A DNA stretch of 21,770 nucleotides from Dentipellis sp. KUC8613 (GCA_002286715.1 NSJX01000077.1:39449-61218); one strand, 5' to 3'. Positions 6,948 to 17,988 are shown, counted from the first letter of the stretch. Notes: generated by a model from the letters alone, not told the origin. Numbers and translations are program-made.

Positions 6948-9407
6948 ATGCAGACGCCTTATGATCCTAGCCATCAATATGATCCAGCTTCTGCGCACAG
7001 CACACCTCAGCCTCGGCCGTGAGTATACACCGTCTTCTCTGTGTGTGCGCCATCTGGTAACTGATGCATTCCACTCCGTAGCCAAGATCCTCTCCCGTCA
7101 ACGGGTCCTTATACAATCCGTCAACCCGAATATGCGCAACAGCCGACGGGAGAGACACGCTATTTTGCGCCGCAGGGCAGTTACCAACAACATCCCGGCC
7201 ATCGCAGACTTCCAGCCACTCCGAACACGCCGGCGCCTGTCCTGCCCTCGCACCCCCAGGGGACGGCTGGGTCATATGTAGGAGAGAATGCTCTATCAAA
7301 CCAAAGTGTGCCTCAGAATACAAGAGAGCTGTAAGTCTTGATTATTAGTTGCTTCGAGGCGTAACTCTGACTGAAACCGTTGTAGATCAGCATCTCGTTC
7401 AGGCTCGTCTTATGACCCTGCTCTGAACGAGGCCTATCTTCGATTTTTCAATAACGATGGAGCAGATGCGCCACTCCCGGAGGACCAGCCTCGAGAAGGG
7501 CCCGCGCAACATATGCCGTCAGGTGTTCCTACACCAATGGGTCCGCCCTCGCGTCCTGCGTCTCTTCGGCGGCCTTCGCACTCTGCTTCAAGATCTCGTC
7601 CAGCATCTTCTGCATCGTCGATGGTGTCCCTACGGCTCGCGCCGAAGGCTAATGCTGCGCCTTCAATCACCTCGCCAGTACATGCGACGCCCATGTTCTC
7701 TCCGCCAACACAGAAGTTCGGCGAGACGTCCTCGTCGTCGGCGACTGGTGCACTCTGGGACCCGGCCTCGGCATCGATTGCACCCTCATCTTTATCGTTC
7801 GATACTCCAGGTCTCGTGCGGATATCTTCCCTGCCTCGTCCCACTCCTGCAACACCCCGCGTGGATGGACCTCGTGGTCTGTACCATGGGAACGTTGGTA
7901 GTGACCGCCCATTTCCTCTTCAGCCTGCAGGAACGGCTTTGCAGCCACCATCGTCATACTATCAGCCCCCTCCACCGTCACCCGCGATGGTAAACTTACC
8001 CGCGTGGCGTGGCTCGTCTCAGGTGCCTTCGATGCCTATGCCAGGCTCCAGCGACAGCACCGGAAACCAAACTCCGTACTACGCTACTAAAGACGGCTGG
8101 TCTAGCTACCCTCAACAGAGTCCTGACGCTTCGTCCGTGTTTCGCTTTTCTGTAGACGACGTAGCGCCGCCAACAGCTCCGCCGCCCGCAGTGGCCTCCG
8201 CTGATGCAACGCCGGCCCAGGGCGCTATTTTGCCAGACAATCAGAACCAGAATCGGTCCAAGTCCGCGACGAACGCAGAACCACCGTACCAGGGGATGCC
8301 TCCTCCGCCTGTGGAAGCGGCACTCTCATACTCTCCTTTTGGCTCCTTCCCGCAGACGGGTCTATTGATACCCGCGGGAGGCAGTCTTCATATAAGAAGC
8401 CGGGTCCCGCAATACCAATCCGTAGCGTTCACTGTCCGTCCGGATTCTCTTACGCCGCTCGCCGCAAAGACCACAGCATCGCTTCCTGGGTCGTCACAAC
8501 TACCTTCCCGCACGCCCAGTCGTCAGGCGGCGGTAACGAACGCGGTTGTTCGGATCCCTGCTGCACCTCCGAAGCTGGAGAAGCGCAAAGCCTCCGCATC
8601 CCCTCCTAGCGACGCTACGCAAGCCAAGGCGCCGAGCAGACGCGCGAGCAAGCGCACGGACACGGGCAAGGACGAGGTGGCGGAGCCCAGCGCCGTTCCA
8701 GAAGACCCCATTCAGGAGACTCCTTCCTTGCCAGTCGAGTCGCCGGCGAACGCGCATGCCAGGAGACTGCGAGACGCACGCAGGGCGCGGCGGTTTCGGG
8801 AGTTGTATGATGAAATTTTTACAGAGCTGTCGTCGCCGAGAATGGACAGGAACCCGAGCGACGACGAGGTGCTGAGATCGGGTACGCCAGATCTTTTTTT
8901 ATGTGAAAGTGCTGATATATAACTGAGGTGCTTCGGTTCATAGCCAAGAACGTGGTACATGAACTGAAGGAGGCGAATGACGAACTGAACAAGGCGAATG
9001 GCGAACTGAAGCAGAGCCGGCGGGACCTCCGATCTGAGTTGCAGATGGCCTCTGCTGATTCGGAAAATTTGCGGCGGGCCCTGGACAACGCGGAACGATG
9101 CAAAGAAAACGCTCTCCGCAGCCTCGAGACAATGAGCTATGAATTAGAGCAGAGGAACGTGGAGCTGCAAGAGTGTAGGGTGGAGAAGGGTGGCCTAGCG
9201 GACGATTTGCAGGAAGCGCGCGATGAGTTGCGGGGAACTAAAAGCAGTTTACAGATCGATACACAAGAGAAAGAAGAAAGCGATGCTCAAGCGCGGTGGA
9301 ACGGGGACAAAGTCGAGGAATCCAGCACCGCGAAGCTGCGGCTAGAGCAAGAGCTTCGATCCGTGAAGGCTGAGTTGCAATGGTACCAGAGTCACAATCC
9401 CACATGA
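6948..9407 (+). CDS. L-A: long-class Pro/Ser-rich protein with basic segment and C-terminal coiled coil
   Basis: Four exons, 6948-7018, 7082-7330, 7386-8881 and 8944-9407, with introns of 63, 55 and 62 nt (phases 2, 2, 1), give 759 residues. Residues 1-500 are low-complexity, rich in Pro, Ser, Gln and Ala; two blocks shared with L-B are GSSYDPALNEAYL (about 112-125) and the YQGMP/ALSYSPFGSFPQTG region. Residues 506-530 are Lys/Arg-rich (EKRKASASPPSD, RRASKR), a plausible nuclear localisation signal. At 565-604 comes HARRLRDARRARRFRELYDE and then DRNPSDDEVLR, conserved with L-B and more loosely L-C. Exon 4 (606-759) is a long coiled coil (NDELNKANGELKQSRRDLRS, ELEQRNVELQE). No enzyme motif, signal peptide or membrane segment is visible. 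Basic segment then coil recalls nuclear or scaffold proteins, but it is not a canonical bZIP. The start was chosen because the 71-nt first exon matches L-C and because an upstream frame from 6793 runs out of frame after splicing. It converges with S2. Confidence 0.9.
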
Positions 9408-9493
9408 TTTCATAGAACATCTGTACTCGAGTACGAGGAATGCATATACAGCTTGAATTATACTACGCCGTTCAATAAGATGAAGGACATGGA

Positions 9494-10184
9494 TCATCTC
9501 AGGCCTGCGCGTCGATTCGCCCGTCGAAGCTCACGGTACTCTACCTGGGCTTCATGAATTCGCTGATCCTGTGCTTTGCTAATTCGTCGGTGTTCAATGG
9601 CCTTCCGTTCGCTTTCTTCACATATTTCGGCAATCTCCTTTTTGATCTGGTGGAACTCACTAACGTCTCTTGTCCATCGTTCCTGGAATTCTTTGCGGTC
9701 TTTGGCTGAATCTTCCCTGGCGTCCTTCATCTCTTGTTGCAAATGGTCGGCACCTTTCATACCCATGTCAATACCCTTGAGAATGCTATATACATCAGAC
9801 ATACGTTCGGTCCAGTCTCTCCAGAAATCGAGAAGGCCCTGAGCGCGTTCGCGCAATCCGTGGCGCAAGGCCTTTGACCGGTTCAGCAGTTCTGTGTCGT
9901 CCTCATCAGACTGGTCTGTTGAATGAGTTCCGTCTCCAAAAAGAATGATACACAAGACATACGTGGCGTTTCAGCAAACCCTCAGTGCCCTTGCCGCAAG
10001 TTTTACCTTTCACCGGATAGGTGGTCGGAACGGCACGCTTAGGGTTCGGCCGCCTATACGCCCCCGGCCTTGAATATATTGGTAGAGAACCTTTCGGACG
10101 CTCCTTCGGGCGTCGGCGAACAACAACAGGCGATGCATCTGTAGAGCCTGTTGTAGGACCGGGAGAGGAATTGGGAGTAGCCAT
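9494..10184 (-). CDS. S2: short-class basic/coiled-coil protein
   Basis: Two exons, 10184-9963 and 9910-9494, with a 52-nt phase-0 intron, give 212 residues. Exon 1 (residues 1-74) is basic and proline-rich, with RRRPKERPKGSLPIYSRP and a YPVKGK..GKGTEGLLKRH ending conserved in S3. Exon 2 opens with an acidic SDEDDTELL and then a continuous charged helix (LLDFWRDWTERMSDVYSILK, EMKDAREDSAKDRKEFQERW) to the shared end RRANRRAGLR, predicted coiled coil over most of residues 85-205. It lacks the second intron of S3: the matching sequence is coding here. The stop codon is 86 bp from that of L-A, tail to tail. No known family is recognised; an adaptor or partner role for the L coil is only inference. 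Confidence 0.85.
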
Positions 10185-10330
10185 CGGCACGGTAGAACGC
10201 CGATCAACGACTTTCACTGTATGAAGCGAGCGTCAGACTTCGGCTGTCCGGTGGGCGCAGGCTGGATGAGGACTGCATACCTTCAAGACCAGGAGAAGCG
10301 CGAGGTCTGTAGCTGCATGGAAAGGGGCTT

Positions 10331-10343
10331 CATCATATATGTA
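10331..10343 (-). promoter_or_regulatory. TATA-like box of S2
   Basis: The minus-strand word TTACATATATG lies about 150 bases upstream of the S2 start and aligns with the TATA-like words of S1 and S3. Confidence 0.45.
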
Positions 10344-10725
10344 AAAAGTTTCCTGTTGGAGGACAAGGGGATGCCAGGATGCCTGCAGCGGAACAAAGTG
10401 ACTTACATCATAAGTTTTAGCAATTCTTTAGATCCCTATGGTTGCTAGGTAGATATAGAAGTGTCTTGTTGAGATCCTTTGACGACGATGAGGGTAGGAG
10501 AGGTCCCTTGTTCCAAAACTGGACGTGGGTGTCGTCTTCTAGGGCCCTCGACATCTACCCTCATACTGCATCACAATCGGCATGCCGAACACCCTAAAGA
10601 CAGGTTTTTCTCAATAGTACTCGATCATTAATCCGACCGACAAGTTCAGCACATTATGCCAGTGGTACCATGTCGCGTCAAGGAACTTTCAACTCACAGA
10701 TCATCGCCCGCAGTTCTCCACCACG

Positions 10726-12076
10726 CGTTTGCCGCTGTCCAGCACGCACAAGTACTTCGCGAAGGGCGATTGATTCAGGTTGGCAGTAACTGAGAGTGAG
10801 TATGTCGGAGAAGAAAGTATAAGCATGAAGCGATCGTTGAGGAAGACGTTGTAGTCCGAGGGCTTGGATGTGTTCATGACTCGCCGGAACAGACGGGCCG
10901 GCCGATGTCCTCCGGAGGGCGCTAGTATCGACACCGGCGCTAACATAACCAAACCAGAAACGCTAATTCAGACGAGCAACCTCCACGATTGTTAGCTCGA
11001 ACGTCAGCCATTGGCGACTTCATGGCGTTGAATCCAAGCACTTCTTCTCTCTTCCTTTCTGTCTACTCCAAGAGACTCCCAACAGTGCCAGCCCCAGCTT
11101 AGACTAGTAAACCCGCCAATTACTCCTGCGTATGCCCAGAGATCCGCGTATGGAATGAGGTACCTATCATGTATGTGAAACTCGGCTATGATTGCGCTTT
11201 TGATATCATGCTGATGACTTGTAACAGTAGTAGAGTGTGCATCGTGCGATGACGCTCGAAACGCTGTCCCGCGGGCGAGCCTCCCTGATTACATTCACGC
11301 GATGCGTGTATTCAGATCTACAGACTGGGTTTCATGGTGAGCTCGAAGCCCTGGGTCATACTGACGGCGCAGACAGCCATGCAACTCCTGAGCCGACACC
11401 GACAGGCGTTTTCATATTTCAGTTTAACTTCCGACTAGATGCAAAAACTAAGGTCAGGTCGCGTCGTTTCCGTTCTTATACGAACACTAATTCTACTTCA
11501 CTGTCATTATATGTTTTGTGACAGCTCTATGACCTCAAAGATGGCCCTTCTCCCCAGGTCCCGGAACCCAGAATGACATACGTGAAGGCCTCGAGCTAGT
11601 ATGAGAAACTACTGAGGCGAATTTGGCGGTGCGAAGCGACGTCTTCTGCTCCTCATGAGGGACGTCTTGTATCTCCATCGCATATGATGGCTCGGCTGGA
11701 GTGATTGGTGTCGAGCTGTATCTCGCAAGAAGTCGGAATGACGGATCCTGGCAAGACGCGATCCGAGGCTGCACAGCGCACCCCAATTTGTGTCATTATT
11801 GGTTCAAATTGTGGTGCGGATCAGCATACTAGTCGAGTGCTGCATGCAAGCCTCTTTATGCCAGGCATGACCCGTGCCGCGTGAGTCTGGCAAGGAATTC
11901 TTGCTCTCACACACTTGTTGGAACATCTCCCACACCATGCCCAGTACGCCTTCGCCATATGCATGACGATCAGATCGCTGACCGTCTTATGTGGATCCTA
12001 CCTCTACACACTACAGGCGCTCTTGTGAAGGTGTTATACCGCGATGATTGCAGCTCACGTGCGTGTTCCTAGTATC
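10726..12076. other. Long spacer between duplicated units; no supported gene
   Basis: This 1.35-kb stretch separates divergent S2 and L-B upstream regions. Weak signals are a minus-strand frame at 10952-10701 ending KRVVENCGR next to a CT/GTGAGT donor-like site, whose last ~45 bases resemble the minus strand at about 16395-16440; a plus-strand frame at 11249-11521 with a TTTCATG/GTGAGC donor-like site; and a minus-strand frame at 11786-11535. None has a convincing partner exon or motif. Decayed genes are possible. Confidence 0.35.
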
Positions 12077-12576
12077 CTCTCACGAATAGAGTTTCGGGGT
12101 ATATTTGGGTTCTATTTGCTGGCCGCCCGCACTTGCTATTTGTCCTTACTTCTGCGTCTTGCAGATATCTCGAAAGAGTAGGAATTGTGCGTCGTCTTTC
12201 TTTATCCAGCTTCGACACCTTGCAAACCTTGTACTGATTGCTCGCGCGTCTAGCGTACGCCCGCCGCCCCACTCAATTTCGATAGCGCACATGTTAGAAC
12301 TATGTAGCGCAACGCGTGGTATCAATGCTTGTCCATCCGCACTAGGATCATGTCTGTTGCCTTGAGGCTCAACAAGGCGGGAAGAAGCTGGACGCAGCTT
12401 CTGTACCTTATCGTAGAGCTCACTTTATCCGCCATTTATCAGCTTCCTGCCCCGGTCGACCTGCTCGGGCCTCACAGAATATCGCGCGCGTGCTTCTCTG
12501 GTCGCTCGGTGTGCGTCCCGGTCAATTGACAAATTGCCCAGGCCTCGTTTTCGGCGTACACAAGAACAGTATCCTC

Positions 12577-12588
12577 GCATTTAAAATG
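12577..12588 (+). promoter_or_regulatory. TATA-like box of L-B
   Basis: GCATTTAAAATGG aligns with CGTATAAGATGG of L-A and lies about 125 bases upstream of the chosen start (about 143 from the second ATG). Confidence 0.42.
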
Positions 12589-12702
12589 GCCAGCAGGACG
12601 ACCGAGATGTTCTTAGTGCCCCGCTTTGCGTCTTCCCCGCTTTCGCAGTTCCCCACATTTTCAGTTTTCGATTGTGGGCTATACAAGTGGCTACTATCTA
12701 TC

Positions 12703-15062
12703 ATGGACCTTCACTTCAACATGCAACCATCCAATAACAGCGATCACAGTGCGTCGTTCGTTCCGAATGTACCTCAGTCCGGATCGTAAGCAACAACCCA
12801 TTGAACATAGTCATGTCCGTCGGTCTTACTTGTTTGCATGAACAGGGCGCCTTCTGAACCTTCTAGGTATCCGCGCGACCCAACCTCGAGCCAAGTTCCT
12901 CGTCTCCCTGTGGATCCCTATGCATTCAGTCGAATCAGCCGCGATCAGCAGACGACGAGGGATGTGTGCGATTCTGCGCCATCGAGCGACGATCAGCAGC
13001 ACACCGAACGAAGCATGCATTTCGGCATTCCGGCTACGCCAACGTTAGCACCTCAGCCTCAGCCTTTGGCCGCTCCAGTGCGACCCGATCAGAATGTGCC
13101 TCAGAGTCCACGCCAGCTGTAGGTTTCGTTATCCATGCTTCGGCATGTCACTCTGACTGATATCGGGATAGCTCGCCTCTTCTCACGGGCTCGTCTTACG
13201 ACCCCACCTTGAACGAAGCCTATCTGCAACTCTTCAATTCAGATGAAGAAGGGCTGCCAGACAAACGGCTAGAAGGTACGGCCAGTAGCTTACCGGAAGG
13301 TCAGCTGCAAGGAGGTCCCACACAATCTGCGCCGTCGGAGGCTTCCATGACAATGGCTCCGCCTTCGCAGCCGCCTTCGCTTCGGCGATCTTCCTACTCT
13401 TTAGCTGCAGCATCCACTTCAAGGTCTCGTTCATCGTCTTTAGCGTCATCTATGGTTGATCCCTGGCTCGCTTTGAAAGCTGGTGGCGCGTCTCCGACCA
13501 CTTCACCGGTTCATGCGACACCGACTTTGTCTTTGCCAACGCAGAAATTCGGCCTCACATCGTCTTCGTCGACGAGCGGCGGGCCCTGGGACCGATCGTT
13601 GGTGACTGTCGCACCTGTGTCTGTATCATCAGGTACTGAAGGCCCTGCCCTGTTGCCCTCGGCTCCTCACCCTATCCCGTCGGTGCCGCACGTTGAACAC
13701 CCCTATGGTACACTCGCCCCAAGCTATGCTCCACTTGCTTACCAGCCCCCAATCCAGCCCGCAGGAATGGCTCGGCAGCCATACCCTTCATACTGGCAGC
13801 TGTCAGGAGCTTTTCCCGGGTTCCGTCCTGCATGGGCTTCGCCTCACGTGCCGATGCCTGTTCCGGGCTACAGCGAGCGTCCTGGATATCAGATTCCGAG
13901 CTATGCCGCTGGCGTCAATCGGACAGGTTACCGCCAACAGATGTCAGACGCGTCACCTGTCTTCCGTTCCTCTGTAGACGAGGTGTCACAGCCACCACCT
14001 CCGACAACCCAGACAAATCTGTCTGCTCAACCTGCTTTTCCGTCAGGCAAACAAGACCAGACTTCCACCGTGAACGCAGATTTGCCGTATCAGGGGATGC
14101 CTCTGCCTCCGCCACCTGTCGATGCGGCACTCTCGTACTCTTCCTTTGGGTCTTTGCCGCAGACGGGCTTATCAACGTCTCGGGGAGGCATTGACAGTGA
14201 CCATACAGGGAGTCATGCTCCGCACCCGTGGCCTCATTCTGCAGCGCCCGTTTCGCGGGTTTGTTCTCGTACGTCGCAATCTTCGCAGGAGGCCGCAGCG
14301 GCACTTCCCGTCCCTGCTACGCCACAAGCAGGCCCATCCCAAGTCTTGCATTCCAGCGCTCGTGCCGACGTCATGCCGGAACCTGCAACAAACTCAGCTG
14401 CTCACAACATTTCCGTCCCTCCGCAGGCCGAGAAGCGCAAACCCTCTGCGTCCCCTCCTAGCGAGGCCACGCAGGTCAAACCGCAGACGAAACGCCAAGT
14501 CAAGCGGACGAAGAAGGGCAAGGGCAAGGCGACGGAGCCCAGCGCAGGACCTGGAGAGACAGCTGAGGTTCCGACCTTACCGGGGGAGTCGCCGACTGCC
14601 GCGCATGCTAAGAGACTGCGAGACGCACGGAGGGCCAGGCGGTTCCGGGAGTTGTACGAAGAAATAGTCCCGGAGTTATCGTCGCCGAGGATGGATAGGA
14701 ATCCAAGCGATGACGACGTGCTGAGATTAGGTATATTCGTTTCCATCCTGTGGACGCGCTAGCGTATAGCTGAAGTGCTTCCGTTTGTAGCAAAGGTTGC
14801 GGTTCAAGGGTTGAAGGAGACGAAAGACGAACTAAAGCAAGCTGAGCAGATATCCCGATCCGAGTTGCAGATGATGGCTGGCGAGTTGCAAAGATCCAGG
14901 GCCCAGTGGAAGATGAGTGTAGAAGAGAAGCAGAAAATTCAAGTTCAAGCGCGACAGGCAAGTGATCAGATCAACCAGCTTACGCGCGAGAAACAAGAGT
15001 TGCACTACGAGCTTCAATCCATGAAGACTGAATTGCAGCGTACTCACGGTCATTGCCCATAG
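12703..15062 (+). CDS. L-B: long-class Pro/Ser-rich protein with basic segment and C-terminal coiled coil
   Basis: Four exons, 12703-12785, 12846-13118, 13172-14730 and 14791-15062, with introns of 60, 53 and 60 nt in phases 2, 2, 1 as in L-A, give 728 residues. The second ATG (12721) aligns with the L-A start and is an equally good choice. The low-complexity part (1-535) shares many blocks with L-A: LTGSSYDPTLNEAYLQLFN, TSPVHATPTLSLPTQKFG, YQGMPLPPPPVDAALSYSSF. A strong basic run follows at 539-562 (EKRKPSASPPSE, KRQVKRTKKGKGK), then AKRLRDARRARRFRELYEEI and PSDDDVLRL (598-638). The coil exon (639-728) is shorter than in L-A (KETKDELKQAEQ, QKIQVQARQASDQINQLTRE). L-A and L-B differ most in coil length. 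Its stop is 92 bp from that of S3, tail to tail. The frame is open upstream to an ATG at 12586, but that ATG lies in the TATA-like word and is not conserved in frame in L-A. Confidence 0.9.
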
Positions 15063-15154
15063 TGGATAGATGTATAGTGCATACACAGAGGATTCACACG
15101 GCCCGTTACTAATTCATACTGTACTACGCTATTCAGAACGACGGACGCGGTAGA

Positions 15155-15834
15155 TCATCGTAGGCCAGCCTGTCGATCTTCTCGTCGACGCTCCCGAAAT
15201 GCAGTCTGCATTTCATGGAGCTCTCGCCCCCTTTCTTTAATATAGCTGCGAGTTTCAAGGGTACTTTGGTGAGAATCATGTTGTATCTTCTTGAGCTCTT
15301 CAATATCATGATGTATTTGATTTATGAACGATTGTCTCTCTTGAGCCGTGTTTTGTACGAGTTTCTCTCCTTCTTGGTGTGATTGCCCGGAATCTTTCAA
15401 AGCTACATCAGTAATGTATGCAGACCCTCACACATGCCATGGCTCACACACCTTCCGCCAAGTCTCCATAGAGATCGAGGATGTCCTGGCTGTCTTCGCG
15501 TAATCCGTGGCGTAAGTCCTCACACCATTTCAGTACTTGTTTTGTTTCGTCGTCGACACCCCGCTGGTATGTTAGATGAGGATCGGGCCTAGAAATAATG
15601 ATACACACGACGTACCCGTCGTGAAAGCACCCCCTCAGCGCCCTTGCCACGAGGTTTACCTTTCAACGGATAGCGGGTCCGCAGAGCATACGGAGGGCTC
15701 GGCAGCCCATACAGCCGCGGCCTTGAATATATCTGCAGAGAACCCTTCGGACGCTCCTTCGGGCGTCGGCGGACAGCAGACGACGTGTCTATAGAGCGAA
15801 GTGTAGAACTGGGAAGGGAATTGGGAGTAGCCAT
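15155..15834 (-). CDS. S3: short-class basic/coiled-coil protein
   Basis: Three exons, 15834-15616, 15563-15452 and 15402-15155, with introns of 52 nt (phase 0) and 49 nt (phase 1), give 192 residues. Exon 1 encodes MATPNSLPSS, RRRPKERPKGSLQIYSRP and YPLKGKPRGKGAEGVL. Exon 2 encodes VDDETKQVLKWCEDLRHGLR and exon 3 a coiled coil (EGEKLVQNTAQERQSFINQI, ELHEMQTAFRERRREDRQ) ending AGLR as in S2. The second intron occupies the position where S1 and S2 have 42 in-frame coding bases; in S3 the same place is 49 bases and contains an in-frame TGA, so it must be spliced for the gene to be intact. It converges with L-B. Confidence 0.77.
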
Positions 15835-15986
15835 TGGTACAGTAGAACACGGACTCAATGACTTTCACTGTATGGGAAGCGAACGTCAAGTTTGGACAGC
15901 TCAACGAGGGAGCAGGCTGAACAAGGTCTGCATACCTTCGAGACCAGGGGAAACAAGAATCCTGTGGCTGCATGGCAAAGAGTTGC

Positions 15987-15998
15987 GTGATATATGCA
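15987..15998 (-). promoter_or_regulatory. TATA-like box of S3
   Basis: The minus-strand word GCATATATCACG lies about 155 bases upstream of the S3 start and is aligned with those of S1 and S2. Confidence 0.42.
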
Positions 15999-16436
15999 GA
16001 AAGTTGCCTGTTGGAGGACAAAGGAAACGGGAAAACAGGTGAGCGATGCTGACATGCCGGGTACAGAACAAGGTAGCTCGCTGTAGGAGGCTTTCAAAAT
16101 TCCCGGATTTTCCATGGTTGCTATGTAGACACAGACCCACCTTGATGAGATACTCGAGGAATACGAAGTAGAAAATGACTTCCACTGGCAGTGAGGCGAC
16201 TGTCCCCTTGTACATGTTCCGAAACAGGACAAAGAGCACCATCTTTTAAGGCATTCGTCGTCCGCCTTCATGCTGCCACACAATTATCGTGGTGGAGGCG
16301 TTTCGAGTAAATTCTACTCAGTTCGACTGAATCGTTGTTACAACGAATACTAGTAGAGCATAGCGAATTCTAGTGCCACGCGTCAAAGACTCAAAGGCAA
16401 AGTACTCACATATCATTGCCTACATTCTCCACCACA

Positions 16437-17221
16437 GATTGCAATGTACAGCGCAAGCATTTCATAGATTAAGCTGTAGCCATGTCACAGTATTTAGAAG
16501 TGGATGTTATGGAGGGCCGTACCGGACAAGAAGGTGCCAATTTTGAAGGCAATGCCATACATACTTGACTTGAACGGGTTTGTCCAATCCCGGGCCGCGC
16601 GGGCCGCTGCGATCTGCGTCTTGCGGGCTTGGACTCTTGAATCCGTCGCGACTCGCGTGTCCTTTCAACTTCAACGGTCTCCAGACTCTTTCTATCCAGA
16701 AGATTGAACCGCACGGCTTACATATGTGGTAGAAGTGTTGTTAAGTAGGGATAATGCTGCAGCCTAGCTCGTACGCCTCCAAGCAGCAATACAAGCAGCA
16801 ATAGGTGCGTGTAGGCTTCTTTTGGAATAGCGGTGGCAGAAAGACAATATTCCTCGAAACATCCTTTGTTGCGCGATATGAATTGCTCATGTTACTACTC
16901 GTATGGCCTACTCAGGTCCTGGGTAGTAATGATGGGAAAGTTGTGGAGGATGTCTATGATAGGTATGTCTTGTTCTCTTACTGCGTCGCATGCCTCATTT
17001 GTATCTTCTCTTTGTCCTCCGATAGGTGAGCCTGTCTTCTCATATATAAGCTTCTTTCTTTTCTGGTCTACTCGTGCATATTCGACACCTGCCATCACGT
17101 TCTCAGGGTATGTTCGTCTTCACGACCTATTTCGCAATCTGACATTCTTCGCTTCATTTCGACATGTAGTTCAGTAAGAACGAATACCGCCTGAGTGCAG
17201 ACGAATTCGACGATTGAACCA
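16437..17221 (+). repeat. Duplicated S4 upstream region, copy 2
   Basis: The part at 16555-16992 aligns with 2600-3040. The remaining 230 bases before S4 (16993-17221) are absent from the left copy and hold the promoter. Plus-strand frames across 16805-17029 and 16833-17177 and a minus-strand frame at 16714-16469 are open, but similarity to copy 1 is at the DNA level and does not favour one frame. No separate gene is called. Confidence 0.55.
17041..17050 (+). promoter_or_regulatory. TATA-like box of S4
   Basis: CATATATAAG followed by a C/T-rich run (CTTCTTTCTTTTCTGG) lies about 175 bases upstream of the S4 start. A GGGTATGTTC...CATGTAG stretch at about 17107-17168 could be a 5'-UTR intron. 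Confidence 0.55.
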
Positions 17222-17988
17222 ATGGCGACTTTGGCTCCAGCGACTAATCGGAAGCATCCGCCGGTGGACCCGCGCCCTGCTTGTTATCGTAGGCGTGCTT
17301 CAAAGGCCCGGAAAAGTTCCCGATCGGCAAGGTGTGTACTGCGAGACCAACGACAAATGTCCAAGGTTGTGTAAATAATGCATGTCCTCACAGCCCACCA
17401 CGGAAAAGCCTCTTTCCGAGTGTCAAGGAACAGCTAGAGGAGAAGGTAGGACAGTTTTCACGTTGTATCTAAATAACGGCTCACTTGCCATATCAGTATC
17501 GTAAGGAGGAAGAACTCTGGGCCACTCTCTCTAAAGAGCGCCAAGAACTCGAGCGTTGGACCGAGGAGCGGAGGCGCAACAGAGAAGCTGCTGAAGAGTA
17601 TGCACACTTGTGTCGTATATATGCGGACTCGGCCGATGGACTAGCGCAAGATATCAGGGAGTACGAGGAGTCGATCGCTCGGACTGCACAGCTGAACGAG
17701 GAGGCTGCCCAGCACATTGAGACATGGGGACAACATCTCGATGCATGGGGACAAGCCAACAGGGAGCACAAAAAGTGGAATGACAGATGTGCACAACTGA
17801 ACCGTGAAAACAACCAGCGACTCGACAAACGTAGACAAGAACTGGACGAGGAAAAAAGGATAACTAACGAATACACCACTCAAGTCTACAATCTGGGGCA
17901 CCGTGTCAATGCATACTGCGAGGGAGTTCGCCAAATTCGACGGGATGTCCGTAAACTCGGGGATGATCTACGGCGCAGGCATTCCTAA
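17222..17988 (+). CDS. S4: short-class basic/coiled-coil protein, convergent with L-C
   Basis: Three exons, 17222-17331, 17394-17445 and 17497-17988, with introns of 62 nt (phase 2) and 51 nt (phase 0), give 217 residues. Exon 1 is short, basic and Pro-rich (MATLAPATNRKHPPVDPRP, then YRRRASKARKSSRSA). Exon 2 gives PPRKSLFPSVKEQLEEK. Exon 3 is a long Glu/Arg/Gln-rich coiled coil (ELWATLSKERQELERWTEER, RLDKRRQELDEEKRITNEYT), residues 55-215. Intron positions differ from S1-S3, so S4 with its broken copy at 3041-3655 forms a second subfamily. No signal peptide, membrane segment or enzyme motif. The gene meets L-C tail to tail with 115 bp between stop codons. Function unknown. Confidence 0.86.

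Larger units (their letters stand above)
6244..10725 (+). repeat. Tandem unit copy 1 (L-A + S2)
   Basis: The unit starts near CTCACGAATAGAGTTT (about 6247) and ends near TTCTCCACCAC (about 10725). It contains about 700 bases of L upstream sequence, L-A, S2 and about 540 bases of S2 upstream sequence. The second copy is at 12077-16436 in the same orientation. Matching landmarks are offset by about 5.65-5.8 kb: L stop codons 9407/15062, S stop ends 9494/15155, S start codons 10184/15834. Divergence is large enough that the duplication is not recent. Confidence 0.8.
12077..16436 (+). repeat. Tandem unit copy 2 (L-B + S3)
   Basis: Second copy of the unit at 6244-10725, same gene order and orientations. 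The upstream ~230 bases (12077-12300) align with 6244-6470, including CGCGCGTCTAG.GTACGC near 12245/6433; the downstream end aligns to TTCTCCACCAC near 16428. Confidence 0.8.

Noticed and set aside
8500..8757. Arg/Ala-rich minus-strand frames over the L genes
   Set aside because: They are complements of the conserved basic segment of L-A and have no independent support.
8882..8943. Apparent loss of the 3' splice site of the last L-A intron (TATAA where L-B has TATAG)
   Set aside because: The better acceptor in both genes is the later TAG (TTCATAG/CC in L-A, TTTGTAG/CA in L-B), giving introns of 62 and 60 nt in the same phase and frame. No mutation needs to be invoked.
10640..10960. Remnant of a fungal seven-transmembrane (DUF6533-like) gene on the minus strand, also near 2540-2770 and 16390-16740
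   Set aside because: A few words recall the C-termini of such proteins, but no membrane segments line up, frames are not kept between copies, and I could not support the family from sequence alone.
12490..12702. In-frame N-terminal extension of L-B from an ATG at 12586
   Set aside because: That ATG is part of the TATA-like word, and the aligned L-A reading goes out of frame before the true start, so the extension is not conserved.
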